Below, one piece after another: positions 35,858 through 44,944 of a stretch of DNA of 64,000 nucleotides (positions are counted from its first letter, which is position 1; each line of letters opens with the position of its first letter). The notes beneath the pieces are model-generated. The model saw nothing but the letters and a program-made list of their open reading frames with translations, searched no databases and had not been told where the DNA came from. Source of the DNA: CAVQCT01 sp964520865 (GTDB lineage: Bacteria > Zixibacteria > MSB-5A5 > GN15 > FEB-12). Where the stretch lies: assembly GCA_964520865.1 (NCBI GenBank), contig CAZFOY010000007.1, forward strand, positions 1-64,000. Direction: 5' to 3'. A program made the translations under genes and the position numbers.

Positions 35858-38605
35858 CTACATCTTTCCGGCAGAAGTCATAATATATCGGTCTGTCCGG
35901 AAGTATTTCGAGGCTACCCGACGAATGTCGCTCGCATTGACCGCCTGTAGTGCCGACAGGTAATCACGGTCATAGCCAAGTTTCCTGCCGAGGTATTCAT
36001 CGACGCCCAGATAGTAGGCCTGATTGATGCTCGACAGCTTCGCACTCATCAGATGTCCCCAGATTTGATTGCGGGCGCTGTTAATCTCGTCCGACGTCGG
36101 GCCATCGAGCTGCAATTTCTCGATCTGCAGGATGATGCCGTCCCACGCTTTCTCGAAATTTCCGGCCGATGTTCCGATGACCGAGTAGTACCAGCCGAAA
36201 TGCTTGTCGAAGACCGCCCCCGTCCCGACAGAATAGGCCAGGCCGTCGCGTTCACGGAGGTTCTGATAGAGACGCTGGGAAAGAATTGAAGCGGCGATTT
36301 CCAGCGCCGCGGCATCCTTATCGCCGGCTCCCGGAAGGGGAGACCCGAGATAAACATTGATCTGCTCTTTGTTCATCTCCGCATGATCGGTCTCGATCTT
36401 CGTCACCGGCGCCGGCGGCTGTGGTTCGTGATAATCAGCTGGTGGATAGCAGAGCCGGCCGAATCGATCGGCAACCCACTGCTTGACTTCATCGATTGGC
36501 CTGTCACTGGCGATTGACAGGATCATGTTCTGCGGGGCATAGAACATTGCATGATATGCCTTCAGATCGCTGCGCGTGATCGCTGCGATCGTCTGAGGCG
36601 TTCCCATGACCGGTTTGGCGTAGGCCGAGGAATCGAACATCCTCTTGAAGAACAGTGAGCGGGCAACTTTCGAGGGTGAAGCGGCATCCCGACCGACTAT
36701 TCCCATCATGCCTGACCTGACATTCTCTACATCCGCTGAATCGAAAGCAGGCTGGAGGAGCATTTCGCTGAAAAGATAAAATCCCCGCTTAGCGTACTCA
36801 TCGATCGTCTCGAATTTGAGAAATGAGTACTGGTCAGTCGTGTACCGGTCATCGTACGGTATCCACGGATTGTCGTACAATGTGACGTTGGCGCCGATTT
36901 TCGCCAGGTCTTTCGTGAGTTGTGTCGCATCCCGTGTAAACGTACCCCGCTCGATACACCGATTGACGAAATCAGTGATACCGGTCTTGCCTTCCGGTTC
37001 ATTGGCCGAGCGGTTCTTGCCGAGGATGTTCATTGCGAATACTTTGGTGTCCGGATTCTGTTTGATGATCACGGTCAATCCGTTATCAAGAACTTCACGG
37101 TCATAAGTAGCTTTGTCCGAAAGTGTGAATTTCACCGAGTCTGTCTTCGGAAACACGAGCGGGTAACCGGCCAGATCGTATTGCTTGAATGTCACCGAAT
37201 CAAAATGAGATTTGATTTGTTCATCGGTCGGTTCCGGAGGCAGGTAAGGCGTCTGTGTCGAATCGGCCGGCCGGACGACCACGCCAACATAATCGGGCTG
37301 TTTCAACCAGTGTTTCGCCGCGGTCTGGCAGTCTGCCCAGGTAACCCGGGAAAGCCGCTCCGGATACGACTGAATGAAATCCCACCCGGTCGTCATCATC
37401 ATCGGTGCGATCATGAAGCCGTAGTAATGCAGCTTTTCAGCTGTGTATATATCCTGAGCCTTGACGGATGTTTTGATTCCCTCGATACTTTCCTTATCGG
37501 CGACATGGGTATCGAGGCTCTCAATCTGGTTCAGGATAGTTGAAACGATAGTATTTGCTTTGTCCGGTTTATCGGTCACTACATTCACCTCGAGACGGGA
37601 AAAACCGGCGTGGGTGACGAGCGAAACCGAAGCCTCCGAGGCCAGCGGGTCGGCGCCGCCGGTGAGGGCGGCTGCAAGAGGAGAGACACCGCTCATATTG
37701 AGGTACTGGCTGAGCAGATCCATCGCAAGATAGTCACTGTCGGAGTACTTCGGGGCGGAGAAGGAGAAATCGATGTAGGTCGATTTGACGTTCGCCACCG
37801 TGTCATAGACATGTTGTCCGGTGAGCGCATCCGTCTCGCCGGCATCGTTCGGTCGGGCCTGTTCAATCGAGGCGGTGCTGTCTACGGGCGGCATGATGCT
37901 GCCTAATGTCGAGTCGATAATCAGTTTCATCTGAGGTGTATCAAAATCGCCGATGACGAGAGCGGTCATGTTGCCCGGTTCGTAGTACCGCTTCCAGTAG
38001 TCGATAATCGCTTCTCTCGGGATATTCTGAATGAACGCACGGTATCCGAGCACCGGACGTCCATAGTCGGTTCCTGCGTACGCCTTGCTGGTGAAGAAAT
38101 CTTCAGCAGGCGCGCCCGGCGAATCGGCATCCCGGTTAATCTCTTCAATGACTACTTTGCGCTCCTTGGGAAGCTCCGATTCCGGTATAGTCGAATTGAA
38201 CAGCATGTCCGCCTGCACGGCCAGACCATAGTCAATATACTGGCGGGGCATGAGCACCAGATAGGCGGTCAGATCTTTGCGGGTGAAGGCGTTTATGTAG
38301 CCGCCGAGATTGCGGATTGATTCATCGAGCTGTTCTCGGTCCATATGGGTGGTGCCGTCAAAAAGGAGATGCTCCAGAAAATGGGTAATTCCGTTTTCGT
38401 ATTGGGACTCGTATTTGCTCCCTGACTTGACGAATATAACCGACGCTATCATCGGCGAACCGTGGTTCTCCTTGAGAATCACCTTCATTCCGTTGTTGAG
38501 GGTGTAAAGACTGTCGGCGGCCTTTGGCGAAGAGGGTATTAGCAGGGCAGCAAATATGAAAACCAGTGCAGCCACCCCGGTTCTGGATTTGAGCGAATTC
38601 AGCAT
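35858..38605 (-). CDS. M16 family zinc metallopeptidase, two-domain, secreted, 915 aa
   Basis: Exported inverzincin-type protease that probably degrades peptides in the periplasm. A signal peptide opens it (VFIFAALLIPSSPKA). The N-terminal M16 domain carries HFLEH (His75, Glu78, His79) and the third ligand Glu in VVIEEINRD (about 155), so the site is complete. A second M16 unit begins near residue 505 (EVLDNGLTVIIKQNPDTKVF) and has no HxxEH (VNRCIERG there), so it is the usual inactive partner half. At 915 residues it has pitrilysin-like length. It is divergent to the gene at 38764 and single-gene. Confidence 0.93.
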   Translation of the reverse strand: MLNSLKSRTGVAALVFIFAALLIPSSPKAADSLYTLNNGMKVILKENHGSPMIASVIFVKSGSKYESQYENGITHFLEHLLFDGTTHMDREQLDESIRNLGGYINAFTRKDLTAYLVLMPRQYIDYGLAVQADMLFNSTIPESELPKERKVVIEEINRDADSPGAPAEDFFTSKAYAGTDYGRPVLGYRAFIQNIPREAIIDYWKRYYEPGNMTALVIGDFDTPQMKLIIDSTLGSIMPPVDSTASIEQARPNDAGETDALTGQHVYDTVANVKSTYIDFSFSAPKYSDSDYLAMDLLSQYLNMSGVSPLAAALTGGADPLASEASVSLVTHAGFSRLEVNVVTDKPDKANTIVSTILNQIESLDTHVADKESIEGIKTSVKAQDIYTAEKLHYYGFMIAPMMMTTGWDFIQSYPERLSRVTWADCQTAAKHWLKQPDYVGVVVRPADSTQTPYLPPEPTDEQIKSHFDSVTFKQYDLAGYPLVFPKTDSVKFTLSDKATYDREVLDNGLTVIIKQNPDTKVFAMNILGKNRSANEPEGKTGITDFVNRCIERGTFTRDATQLTKDLAKIGANVTLYDNPWIPYDDRYTTDQYSFLKFETIDEYAKRGFYLFSEMLLQPAFDSADVENVRSGMMGIVGRDAASPSKVARSLFFKRMFDSSAYAKPVMGTPQTIAAITRSDLKAYHAMFYAPQNMILSIASDRPIDEVKQWVADRFGRLCYPPADYHEPQPPAPVTKIETDHAEMNKEQINVYLGSPLPGAGDKDAAALEIAASILSQRLYQNLRERDGLAYSVGTGAVFDKHFGWYYSVIGTSAGNFEKAWDGIILQIEKLQLDGPTSDEINSARNQIWGHLMSAKLSSINQAYYLGVDEYLGRKLGYDRDYLSALQAVNASDIRRVASKYFRTDRYIMTSAGKM

Positions 38606-38722
38606 ATCTATGACTCCTGTCCGGGACCGAACGGAGGGCCCGTCTCATGTGTATATTTCAATAACTGACAAGAAGTTATATTACAGGCAGAGAGATGGTT
38701 TGTCAACCACCGAAGAATTGAA

Positions 38723-38750
38723 TTGACTCGCTGAGGATATCCGGTATATT
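38723..38750 (+). promoter_or_regulatory. promoter with TATATT -10
   Basis: TTGACT (38723-38728) and TATATT (38745-38750) are 16 bases apart. The predicted start falls only about seven bases before ATG 38764, and no Shine-Dalgarno is present, so the mRNA would be nearly leaderless. Confidence 0.6.
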
Positions 38751-38763
38751 CAGGCAACTGTTT

Positions 38764-39207
38764 ATGAAAAAGCTACTTAGACATGTCCGGGAGGGCCTGA
38801 AGTTCGGTCTGATTGCGCTGACCGTGGCTTCGCTCACGTTGAGCGGTGCCCAGTCAGCCAAACGACTTTTCACCGGTTACGGTAGTCACGAGACGGTTGA
38901 GAAACAGATCGCCGAACTGGCGCAATTTATTCCCGGTCCACCCACGCCTGACGAAGCTCCCGGAAAGATGGCTCGCGACAGTCAGCCGAATTGCGAGCAA
39001 CCAGCTTATGCCGCCGCACCACTTGTTGTCAAAACCGATAATTCCGAATCCCGCATTAATCCGGATACCCATCAGCCCGGCCGAGATGTATCCGCCTCAA
39101 CGAAGACGATCCGCAATCGATCGATAAAGACAAGCTCTTCTAATATCTCATCTCGACTCGCCCTCCAATTCACGCTGGTAGGTGCGAAACCTTCCGGAAC
39201 CAGCTAA
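38764..39207 (+). CDS. secreted low-complexity protein, 147 aa, unknown
   Basis: A probable exported protein with basic N-terminus (KKLLRHVREGLK) and a hydrophobic stretch (FGLIALTVASLTLSGAQSA) like a signal peptide. The rest is polar, rich in Pro, Ser, Thr and Asn (PGPPTPDEAPGK; TSSSNISSR) and probably disordered. There is no family match I recognise and no cysteine lipobox. The promoter immediately upstream supports it being expressed. It sits between the M16 protease and secD. Confidence 0.55.
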   Translation: MKKLLRHVREGLKFGLIALTVASLTLSGAQSAKRLFTGYGSHETVEKQIAELAQFIPGPPTPDEAPGKMARDSQPNCEQPAYAAAPLVVKTDNSESRINPDTHQPGRDVSASTKTIRNRSIKTSSSNISSRLALQFTLVGAKPSGTS

Positions 39208-39291
39208 ACGCCGGTTTCTCCTCAGCAAGAATCCAAGTCAAAAGACAATAAATAATTTCGAATAATTTCTAATTTTTTGGAAGGAATCTAT

Positions 39292-41037
39292 ATGTCCAAG
39301 CACAATTGGCGTATTCTCCTCACAATTGCCCTGGTGATTCTGGCGGTTGTCGCCTTCTGGAACACCTTCAAACTGTGGACAATGAGCCCGGCTGAGAAGC
39401 AACAGATGCAGGCCGACGATCCGGGCGCGCTGCTGAAACTTCAGCAGAAGGCAATTCGCCTCGGCCTGGACCTCCAGGGAGGCATCCATGTCGTCCTCCG
39501 AGTCAAAATGGAGGAACTTGATAAAGACTCTCAGAAAGACGCGGTCGATCGGGCCATTCAGGTCGTTCGTAACCGTATCGACGGTCTTGGTGTGGCGGAG
39601 CCGGTAATCGTTAAACAGGGGACCGATCGAATTGTAGTGGATCTTCCCGGTTATACCGATGCCGCCCGTGCCGAAGAACTGATCGGTCAGACGGCTTTGC
39701 TGCAATTCAAGCTGATGGATTCTTACGAGAATGCCAACCTGCTTCTGGCTCGTCTGGATTCGGCAATCTACAAGTATCAGCAGGCGAAAAAAGGCTTGTC
39801 CTCAACCGACACCACCCTGACAGCCAAAAATGGCGAAACCAAGAACGAAAAGACGCCTCCCTCGAAATCAACCAATCCGAAAGACAGCTCGAACGACATA
39901 CTGGCCGAGTTGATGGGAGACAGTGCTTTCGACACTGCCGCAGCGTTTGGTTTCGATGAATCAGACACGGCGTCAAACGAGCACCCGCTTACATCGCGGC
40001 TCGAACCGGCGCTCTTCAATAGCACAACCGGTACCAACTGGCCCGCCTACTCGGTGAAGAAGGACGATCGGGAGCTCATCGCCAGGTGGCTGCAGCTTCC
40101 CGAAGTTGCTTCCCTGATCCCGATCGATGACCAGTTTGCCTGGTCTACCCGGTCGGAGTTAAGAAATCAGCGTCAGGTCTATATGCTGTACCTCCTGAAG
40201 AGAAAGGTGCAGTTCCTTGGCCGCTTCCTCGAAGGAATCAGCCTCGGTACCGGGCAGATGGGTGGTTTTGATGTAAACTTCAGCCTCTCCGGCGACGGAG
40301 CGGCCCGGTTTGCCACGCTGACCGGTGCGAACATAAACAAACCGCTCGCGATCGTGCTCGACGACAAAGTCGAGTCGGCGCCGTTTATCAATTCGAAGAT
40401 CCGTAATCGCGGTCAGATTACGATGGGAAGTTCGGCGAAGATCGATGACGCCCGCAACATGGAAATCGTGCTGAAAGCCGGTGCGCTTCCTGCCCCGGTT
40501 GAAATCATCGAAAAGAACGTCGTCGGCGCCACCCTCGGCGCGGACTCGATCAAGAAAGGGTTCTATTCATCCGTCATCGGGTTGATCGTGGTTCTCCTGT
40601 TTATCGGCATCTACTACCGGATCTCCGGAGTCATTGCCGATATCGGTTTGTTGTTCAACCTCTTCTTCCTGTTGGCGATCATGGCGGCGCTCGGCGCCAC
40701 TCTCACCATGCCGGGTATCGCCGGTATTATTCTGACGATGGGTATTTCGGTCGACTCGAATATTCTGATTTTCGAGCGTATCCGCGAAGAACTGCGGACG
40801 GGCAAGACCGTACGGGCATCGATCGATGCCGGTTACAGCCGCGCCTTCGTGGCCATTTTCGACTCCCACGTCACCACGCTTATCACCGCCGGTGCTCTGT
40901 TCCTCCTCGGTTCGGGACCGATCAAGGGATTTGCCGTAACGCTCTTCTGGGGTGTTACGATCTCCCTGTACACGGCATACATCATCACGAAGCAGATATT
41001 TGATTTCCGCAAAGGTTATCAGAAGCTGAGCATATAA
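39292..41037 (+). CDS. secD: protein translocase subunit SecD
   Basis: Membrane subunit that uses proton motive force to pull exported proteins out of the Sec channel. A single N-terminal helix (7-27) is followed by the large periplasmic region with GLDLQGGIHVVLRV and the C-terminal RND-type helices (GVTLGAD-like VVGATLGADSI, AALGATLTMPGIAGIILTMGISVDSNILIFERIREE). Between about residues 160 and 230 the periplasmic domain contains a Ser/Thr/Lys/Asp-rich insertion not expected in a compact P1 domain. ATG 39292 is chosen over TTG 39277 because AAGGA precedes it and the helix starts there. secF follows after 18 bases. Confidence 0.95.
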   Translation: MSKHNWRILLTIALVILAVVAFWNTFKLWTMSPAEKQQMQADDPGALLKLQQKAIRLGLDLQGGIHVVLRVKMEELDKDSQKDAVDRAIQVVRNRIDGLGVAEPVIVKQGTDRIVVDLPGYTDAARAEELIGQTALLQFKLMDSYENANLLLARLDSAIYKYQQAKKGLSSTDTTLTAKNGETKNEKTPPSKSTNPKDSSNDILAELMGDSAFDTAAAFGFDESDTASNEHPLTSRLEPALFNSTTGTNWPAYSVKKDDRELIARWLQLPEVASLIPIDDQFAWSTRSELRNQRQVYMLYLLKRKVQFLGRFLEGISLGTGQMGGFDVNFSLSGDGAARFATLTGANINKPLAIVLDDKVESAPFINSKIRNRGQITMGSSAKIDDARNMEIVLKAGALPAPVEIIEKNVVGATLGADSIKKGFYSSVIGLIVVLLFIGIYYRISGVIADIGLLFNLFFLLAIMAALGATLTMPGIAGIILTMGISVDSNILIFERIREELRTGKTVRASIDAGYSRAFVAIFDSHVTTLITAGALFLLGSGPIKGFAVTLFWGVTISLYTAYIITKQIFDFRKGYQKLSI

Positions 41038-41055
41038 TCGAAAGGTGAGAGCAAC

Positions 41056-41982
41056 ATGTTTAGAATAATTGGTGAAACACACATAGACTTTATCGGGCTT
41101 CGTAAGATCGCCTTCGTCCTGTCGGCGTGTCTTATCATTCTCGGCCTGATCGGGTTCGTCATGATCTCCCTGGGGAAGGCGAATCTCGGCATTGATTTCG
41201 CAGGCGGAATCATGATCCAGGGATACTTCGATAAACCGGTCAAAATCGATGATCTCCGCAACGCCACCGTCACGGAGTTCCCGGATATCCAGATCACCCA
41301 CCTGACCGACTTCGAGAAGCCGAACGCCTTCATTGTCAAGGTCAAGCAGCCCCAGTCCGAGCAGGAGTCCAAAGAAAAGCTGGCTGCGTTGAAAAGCGAC
41401 ATTACCGGCAAATTCGCCGGCAATGCTTTCACGATCGTGTCGGAGCACGTGATCGGTCCGGCGGTCGGAGAGACCTTGCGGCGGGATGCCCGCTGGGCGG
41501 TTCTGCTGTCGATGTTCGGTATTATCATTTACATCTGGATTCGATTCGATTTTCGAAGCGGGATCGCGGCTACAATCGCGACTTTCCACGACGTACTCGC
41601 GGTGTTAGGAATCTTCTTTATCTTCCGACTTGAATTCGACTCCCTGATCGTGACGGCACTGCTGACCCTTGCGGGATATTCTCTAACGGATACGGTCGTC
41701 GTGTACGACCGAATACGAGAGAATCTCAGGAAATTCCGATCCAAGGGTGAATTTGCCAACGCGGTCAACGTCTCGATCAACGAGATGTTGTCGCGAACGA
41801 TCAATACTTCGATGACGGTGTTGATCGTGGTCGGCATCCTCTTCCTGTTCGGCGGCGAGGTGCTTCATAATTTCGCCCTCGCGCTGTTCCTGGGAGTTAT
41901 TGTAGGAACCTACAGCTCGGTGTTTGTGGCCAGCCCAATTGTGGTTGAATGGGAAGCCCGCTCGCCGAAGCGCTTCAAATAG
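41056..41982 (+). CDS. secF: protein translocase subunit SecF
   Basis: Partner of SecD in the SecDF complex. Six helices, with the conserved blocks GIDFAGGIMIQGYF (near residue 50), VGETLRRDARWAVLLSM, YSLTDTVVVYDRIRENLRK and EMLSRTINTSMT. At 308 residues it is typical. It shares the operon with secD and ends before a strong terminator. Confidence 0.96.
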   Translation: MFRIIGETHIDFIGLRKIAFVLSACLIILGLIGFVMISLGKANLGIDFAGGIMIQGYFDKPVKIDDLRNATVTEFPDIQITHLTDFEKPNAFIVKVKQPQSEQESKEKLAALKSDITGKFAGNAFTIVSEHVIGPAVGETLRRDARWAVLLSMFGIIIYIWIRFDFRSGIAATIATFHDVLAVLGIFFIFRLEFDSLIVTALLTLAGYSLTDTVVVYDRIRENLRKFRSKGEFANAVNVSINEMLSRTINTSMTVLIVVGILFLFGGEVLHNFALALFLGVIVGTYSSVFVASPIVVEWEARSPKRFK

Positions 41983-42012
41983 TCGTTTCTTACTCGATTC
42001 GACGAAAATCAG

Positions 42013-42042
42013 CCCGCCGGTCTGCACCGGCGGGTTTTTTTT
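42013..42042 (+). terminator. rho-independent terminator after secF
   Basis: CCCGCCGG and CCGGCGGG form an 8-bp stem with loop TCTGCA, followed by eight T. Confidence 0.95.
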
Positions 42043-42107
42043 GCGCCCGATTGCGTTGGCAGTGACAACGGATGGCAACATCGCCTTAAACACTCCAATA
42101 TATTTGC

Positions 42108-42135
42108 TTGACACACTATTCGGGGCCTCTATCTT
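42108..42135 (+). promoter_or_regulatory. promoter candidate for the TonB-dependent receptor
   Basis: TTGACA (42108-42113) is followed after 16 bases by TATCTT (42130-42135), 57 bases before the chosen start. Confidence 0.5.
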
Positions 42136-42192
42136 TTGCACCGATATTACTTCACGACCGACCCTGTTCGAAGTTGGGAAGCGAGGCCGCCG

Positions 42193-44028
42193 ATGTTGAC
42201 AGTTTTTCTGTCGCTGCTCGCTGTCGCGGTTGTCACCGACAGCACTTACAATACCAAAGAGAATCCGGTTGAGGTTGACCCGATCGTTGTCGTCGGTCAG
42301 CGCGAACCGGTCAGGTTGTCTAAGGCGGTCAATTCGGTGATTACGGTTCCTCCGCAGAAGATGGAGGATGCTTCCGAGGACAACGTTCTTTCCCTGTTCA
42401 ACTACTCGAGCTCGTCGATCAGCATAACTTCGGTCAACGGAGTCGGGTACGGATTAGGGACGTACGGTCAGGGACGGATACTCATCCGCGGGCTCGGGTT
42501 TACACCGAACCGCGGATCGCTGGTCCTGATCGACGGTCGTCCTGATATTGCCGGACTGTTCGGCCACCCGCTTCCGGATACCTACCAGCGGGCCGGACTT
42601 TATTCGGCTGAACTGGTCAAAGGCGGATCGTCCACGCTGTACGGCTCCAACGCCATTGCCGGCGTGCTGGATCTGCAGTCGTTCTACCGTCCCGATCTGG
42701 ATAAGTACACGAATCTCGAATTGAAGGGCGGGTCTTACAACACGTTCGACGGCGTGATACAACACTCTCAGAAGGTCGGGCAGGCGATTCTTGCGGGATG
42801 GTACGAATACCTGAGATCGGACAATCAGCGTGATTACGAGGCATACTTCAACCGTTCCGGCGGGTTCAGAGCACAACTTCAACAATGGAAGGGCATGAAT
42901 CTGTTGCTGAGCGGTAAGGTCACGTCGTTCGATTTCGGCGATGCCGGTCCGGTGTACGCACCGATGCCTTCGACCGGAAAGATCCTTCGCACCGGTGTGA
43001 CCGCAGGTGCGGATCGAAGAACCGATGCGTACGCGCTTTCAGCAAGACTATACAACAGCTACGGCCATCATACGTTTTCAGACGGCTTTCATTCGGTCGA
43101 TCGGAACAATGGGATTGATCTATTCGGCCGACTCAATCATGTCGGTTCGAAACATCTGTCACTGTCTGGCGGACTTTCTTTTGACCAGTTGGGCGGGAAT
43201 GCGTACGACGGAACGCCGTTCACGCGGCCGGGGAATTTCGATGAAAACGAGTTCGCCGCTCATGCCCAAACCGAGTTCAGCTACAAAGCTCTCAGCAGCC
43301 TGATCCTCGGCGGTCGATACATTCATCACGATCGCTACGGATCGCATTTTGTGTATCAGGCCGGGTTGGTCGTAACGCCGCCGTCGATCGGTTCGTTCAA
43401 ATTCTCGATCGGCACCGCCTACCGAAATCCCACGATCAACGAGTCGCAGCTTTTCATGATCTCCAACCCGGACTCACTCAAACCGGAAGAGGGGACATTC
43501 TACGAGGTCGGCTACTTCAAGAAGCTTAACGCCAGTCTCTCGGTGGAGACGGCCGTTTTCTGGCGTGAGGGCAAGAACCTTATTCTGACCATGCCCAACC
43601 CTTCCCCGCCGCCGTTCGTTACCTTCCAGAACAGCGGGACTTATAAGCACTCCGGGATTGAGGCGACAGTGCGTTTTTCTCAGGGCAGATTCAGTTTGAA
43701 TCCGTCTTATACGCATCTGAATCAGGATAGCTACAACGAGTCTGTCCCGACTGACAAGTTCGTTGTCGACGGCGGTTTCACCGCTCGCCGATTTCGGGCC
43801 GGAATCGAAACGGTGGCAGCATTAAACACGAGATCCGACTCGGCCGGGGTACCGGTTGTCCTGAAGGACTATGTCCTGGTGAATCTTGACCAGGTCTTTC
43901 ATATCACGCCTAATCTTGATTTTTCCTTGAAGGTCAATAACCTATTTGACCAGAAGTACCAGATAGTCTCCGGATATCCGATGCCCGGAGTCACGTTCCG
44001 TGGCGGACTCGCCATCAGGATGTTCTGA
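42193..44028 (+). CDS. TonB-dependent outer-membrane receptor, 611 aa
   Basis: A 22-strand-barrel receptor that imports a scarce nutrient across the outer membrane. A short signal sequence (MLTVFLSLLAVAVV) is followed by a TonB box-like segment (DPIVVVGQR), the plug domain (ILIRGLGF, VLIDGRPDIAGLFG, AELVKGGSSTLYGSNAIAGVL) and a barrel ending in phenylalanine (GGLAIRMF), as needed for Bam insertion. ATG 42193 is chosen for the signal peptide and GAGG ahead; the frame is open to 42136. It resembles the cobalamin/siderophore type by plug sequence, but the ligand is unknown. It is monocistronic. Confidence 0.93.
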   Translation: MLTVFLSLLAVAVVTDSTYNTKENPVEVDPIVVVGQREPVRLSKAVNSVITVPPQKMEDASEDNVLSLFNYSSSSISITSVNGVGYGLGTYGQGRILIRGLGFTPNRGSLVLIDGRPDIAGLFGHPLPDTYQRAGLYSAELVKGGSSTLYGSNAIAGVLDLQSFYRPDLDKYTNLELKGGSYNTFDGVIQHSQKVGQAILAGWYEYLRSDNQRDYEAYFNRSGGFRAQLQQWKGMNLLLSGKVTSFDFGDAGPVYAPMPSTGKILRTGVTAGADRRTDAYALSARLYNSYGHHTFSDGFHSVDRNNGIDLFGRLNHVGSKHLSLSGGLSFDQLGGNAYDGTPFTRPGNFDENEFAAHAQTEFSYKALSSLILGGRYIHHDRYGSHFVYQAGLVVTPPSIGSFKFSIGTAYRNPTINESQLFMISNPDSLKPEEGTFYEVGYFKKLNASLSVETAVFWREGKNLILTMPNPSPPPFVTFQNSGTYKHSGIEATVRFSQGRFSLNPSYTHLNQDSYNESVPTDKFVVDGGFTARRFRAGIETVAALNTRSDSAGVPVVLKDYVLVNLDQVFHITPNLDFSLKVNNLFDQKYQIVSGYPMPGVTFRGGLAIRMF

Positions 44029-44093
44029 CGGCGTGTCATTTGCCTTACATCCGAACTGACAGATAATTTTTCAACGAAAAGCAGAGTCTGACT

Positions 44094-44100
44094 GTATATT
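44094..44100 (+). promoter_or_regulatory. GTATATT element abutting the DUF4159 gene
   Basis: GTATATT ends immediately before ATG 44101. If it is a -10 element, transcription would begin about at the second in-frame ATG (44107), giving a leaderless mRNA. No good -35 is seen and there is no Shine-Dalgarno. Confidence 0.35.
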
Positions 44101-44850
44101 ATGTATATGCAGTGGGTATACTCAAAATCGGCTATTTTGGCCCTGGTTGTTACTCTGGCGGCAAGCTCGGCTTCTTTTTCCCAGGGACGGGAACAGATTC
44201 CGAAGCTCATGCAAATGAACCAGTTACGAAGCGCGCCAACAGCCAACCCTGACCCCTCCGCGATCAAAGTGGCCCGTCTTCACTATTCGGGCGGTGGCGA
44301 CTGGTACTGGGGAAGTTCCTCAGTGCCAAATTTTCTGAAATTCATCTCTGAGAATTCCCCGTTCCCGGTCGACACGATCGAGCACGAAATCAAGATTACC
44401 GATCCGGATCTGTTCAAATATCCGTTCCTATTCGCTACCGGTCACGGAATTATCAGTTTCAACTCAGATGAGCAGGAAAGACTGCGCCAGTATCTGGCCA
44501 ATGGCGGATTTCTCTTTGTCAACGACTCGTACGGTATGAAAGAGACGTTCCCGAAGGAACTGGCCAAGCTGTTTCCCGACCGCAAGATCGTGGAATTGCC
44601 TTACGACCACCCGATCTACCACTGTTTTTATGATTTCCCGAACGGACCGCCGAAAATTCACGAGCACGACGGTCTGCCGCCTCGGGCGTATTCAATCATT
44701 GTTAACGGGCGGGTTGTGGTCTATTTTCTGATTGAGTCCGATATTGGAGATGGATGGGAAGATCCCCAGGTTCATCACGATCCGGAAGTGAAACGTCAGG
44801 AAGCTCTGAGGATGGGGTTAAACCTTTTGACTTACGCGTTGTTATATTAG
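44101..44850 (+). CDS. DUF4159 domain protein, exported, 249 aa
   Basis: A secreted protein of the DUF4159 family. A signal peptide (ILALVVTLAASSASF) precedes the domain, with hallmark segments LHYSGGGDWYWGSSSVPNFLKFI, YPFLFATGHGIISFN, LRQYLANGGFLFVND and DGLPPRAYSIIVNGRVVVYFL. The fold is glutamine-amidotransferase-like, but the role is unknown. ATG 44107 is an alternative start. It stands upstream of the DUF4175 protein by 94 bases. In other genomes the pair occurs with MoxR ATPase and von Willebrand genes, none of which is here. Confidence 0.9.
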   Translation: MYMQWVYSKSAILALVVTLAASSASFSQGREQIPKLMQMNQLRSAPTANPDPSAIKVARLHYSGGGDWYWGSSSVPNFLKFISENSPFPVDTIEHEIKITDPDLFKYPFLFATGHGIISFNSDEQERLRQYLANGGFLFVNDSYGMKETFPKELAKLFPDRKIVELPYDHPIYHCFYDFPNGPPKIHEHDGLPPRAYSIIVNGRVVVYFLIESDIGDGWEDPQVHHDPEVKRQEALRMGLNLLTYALLY

Positions 44851-44944
44851 CAGACGTATTACTTACCAGAATTTTACTCTGTTTTGAAATAGATATCCGG
44901 GTTACAATCGGCTAACCGAGACAAGTAATTGCGAGGTGACCTTC

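Noticed and set aside
40567..41589. 340-codon reverse-strand frame across secD/secF
   Set aside because: It covers two conserved genes in antisense and has no recognisable domain or start signal.
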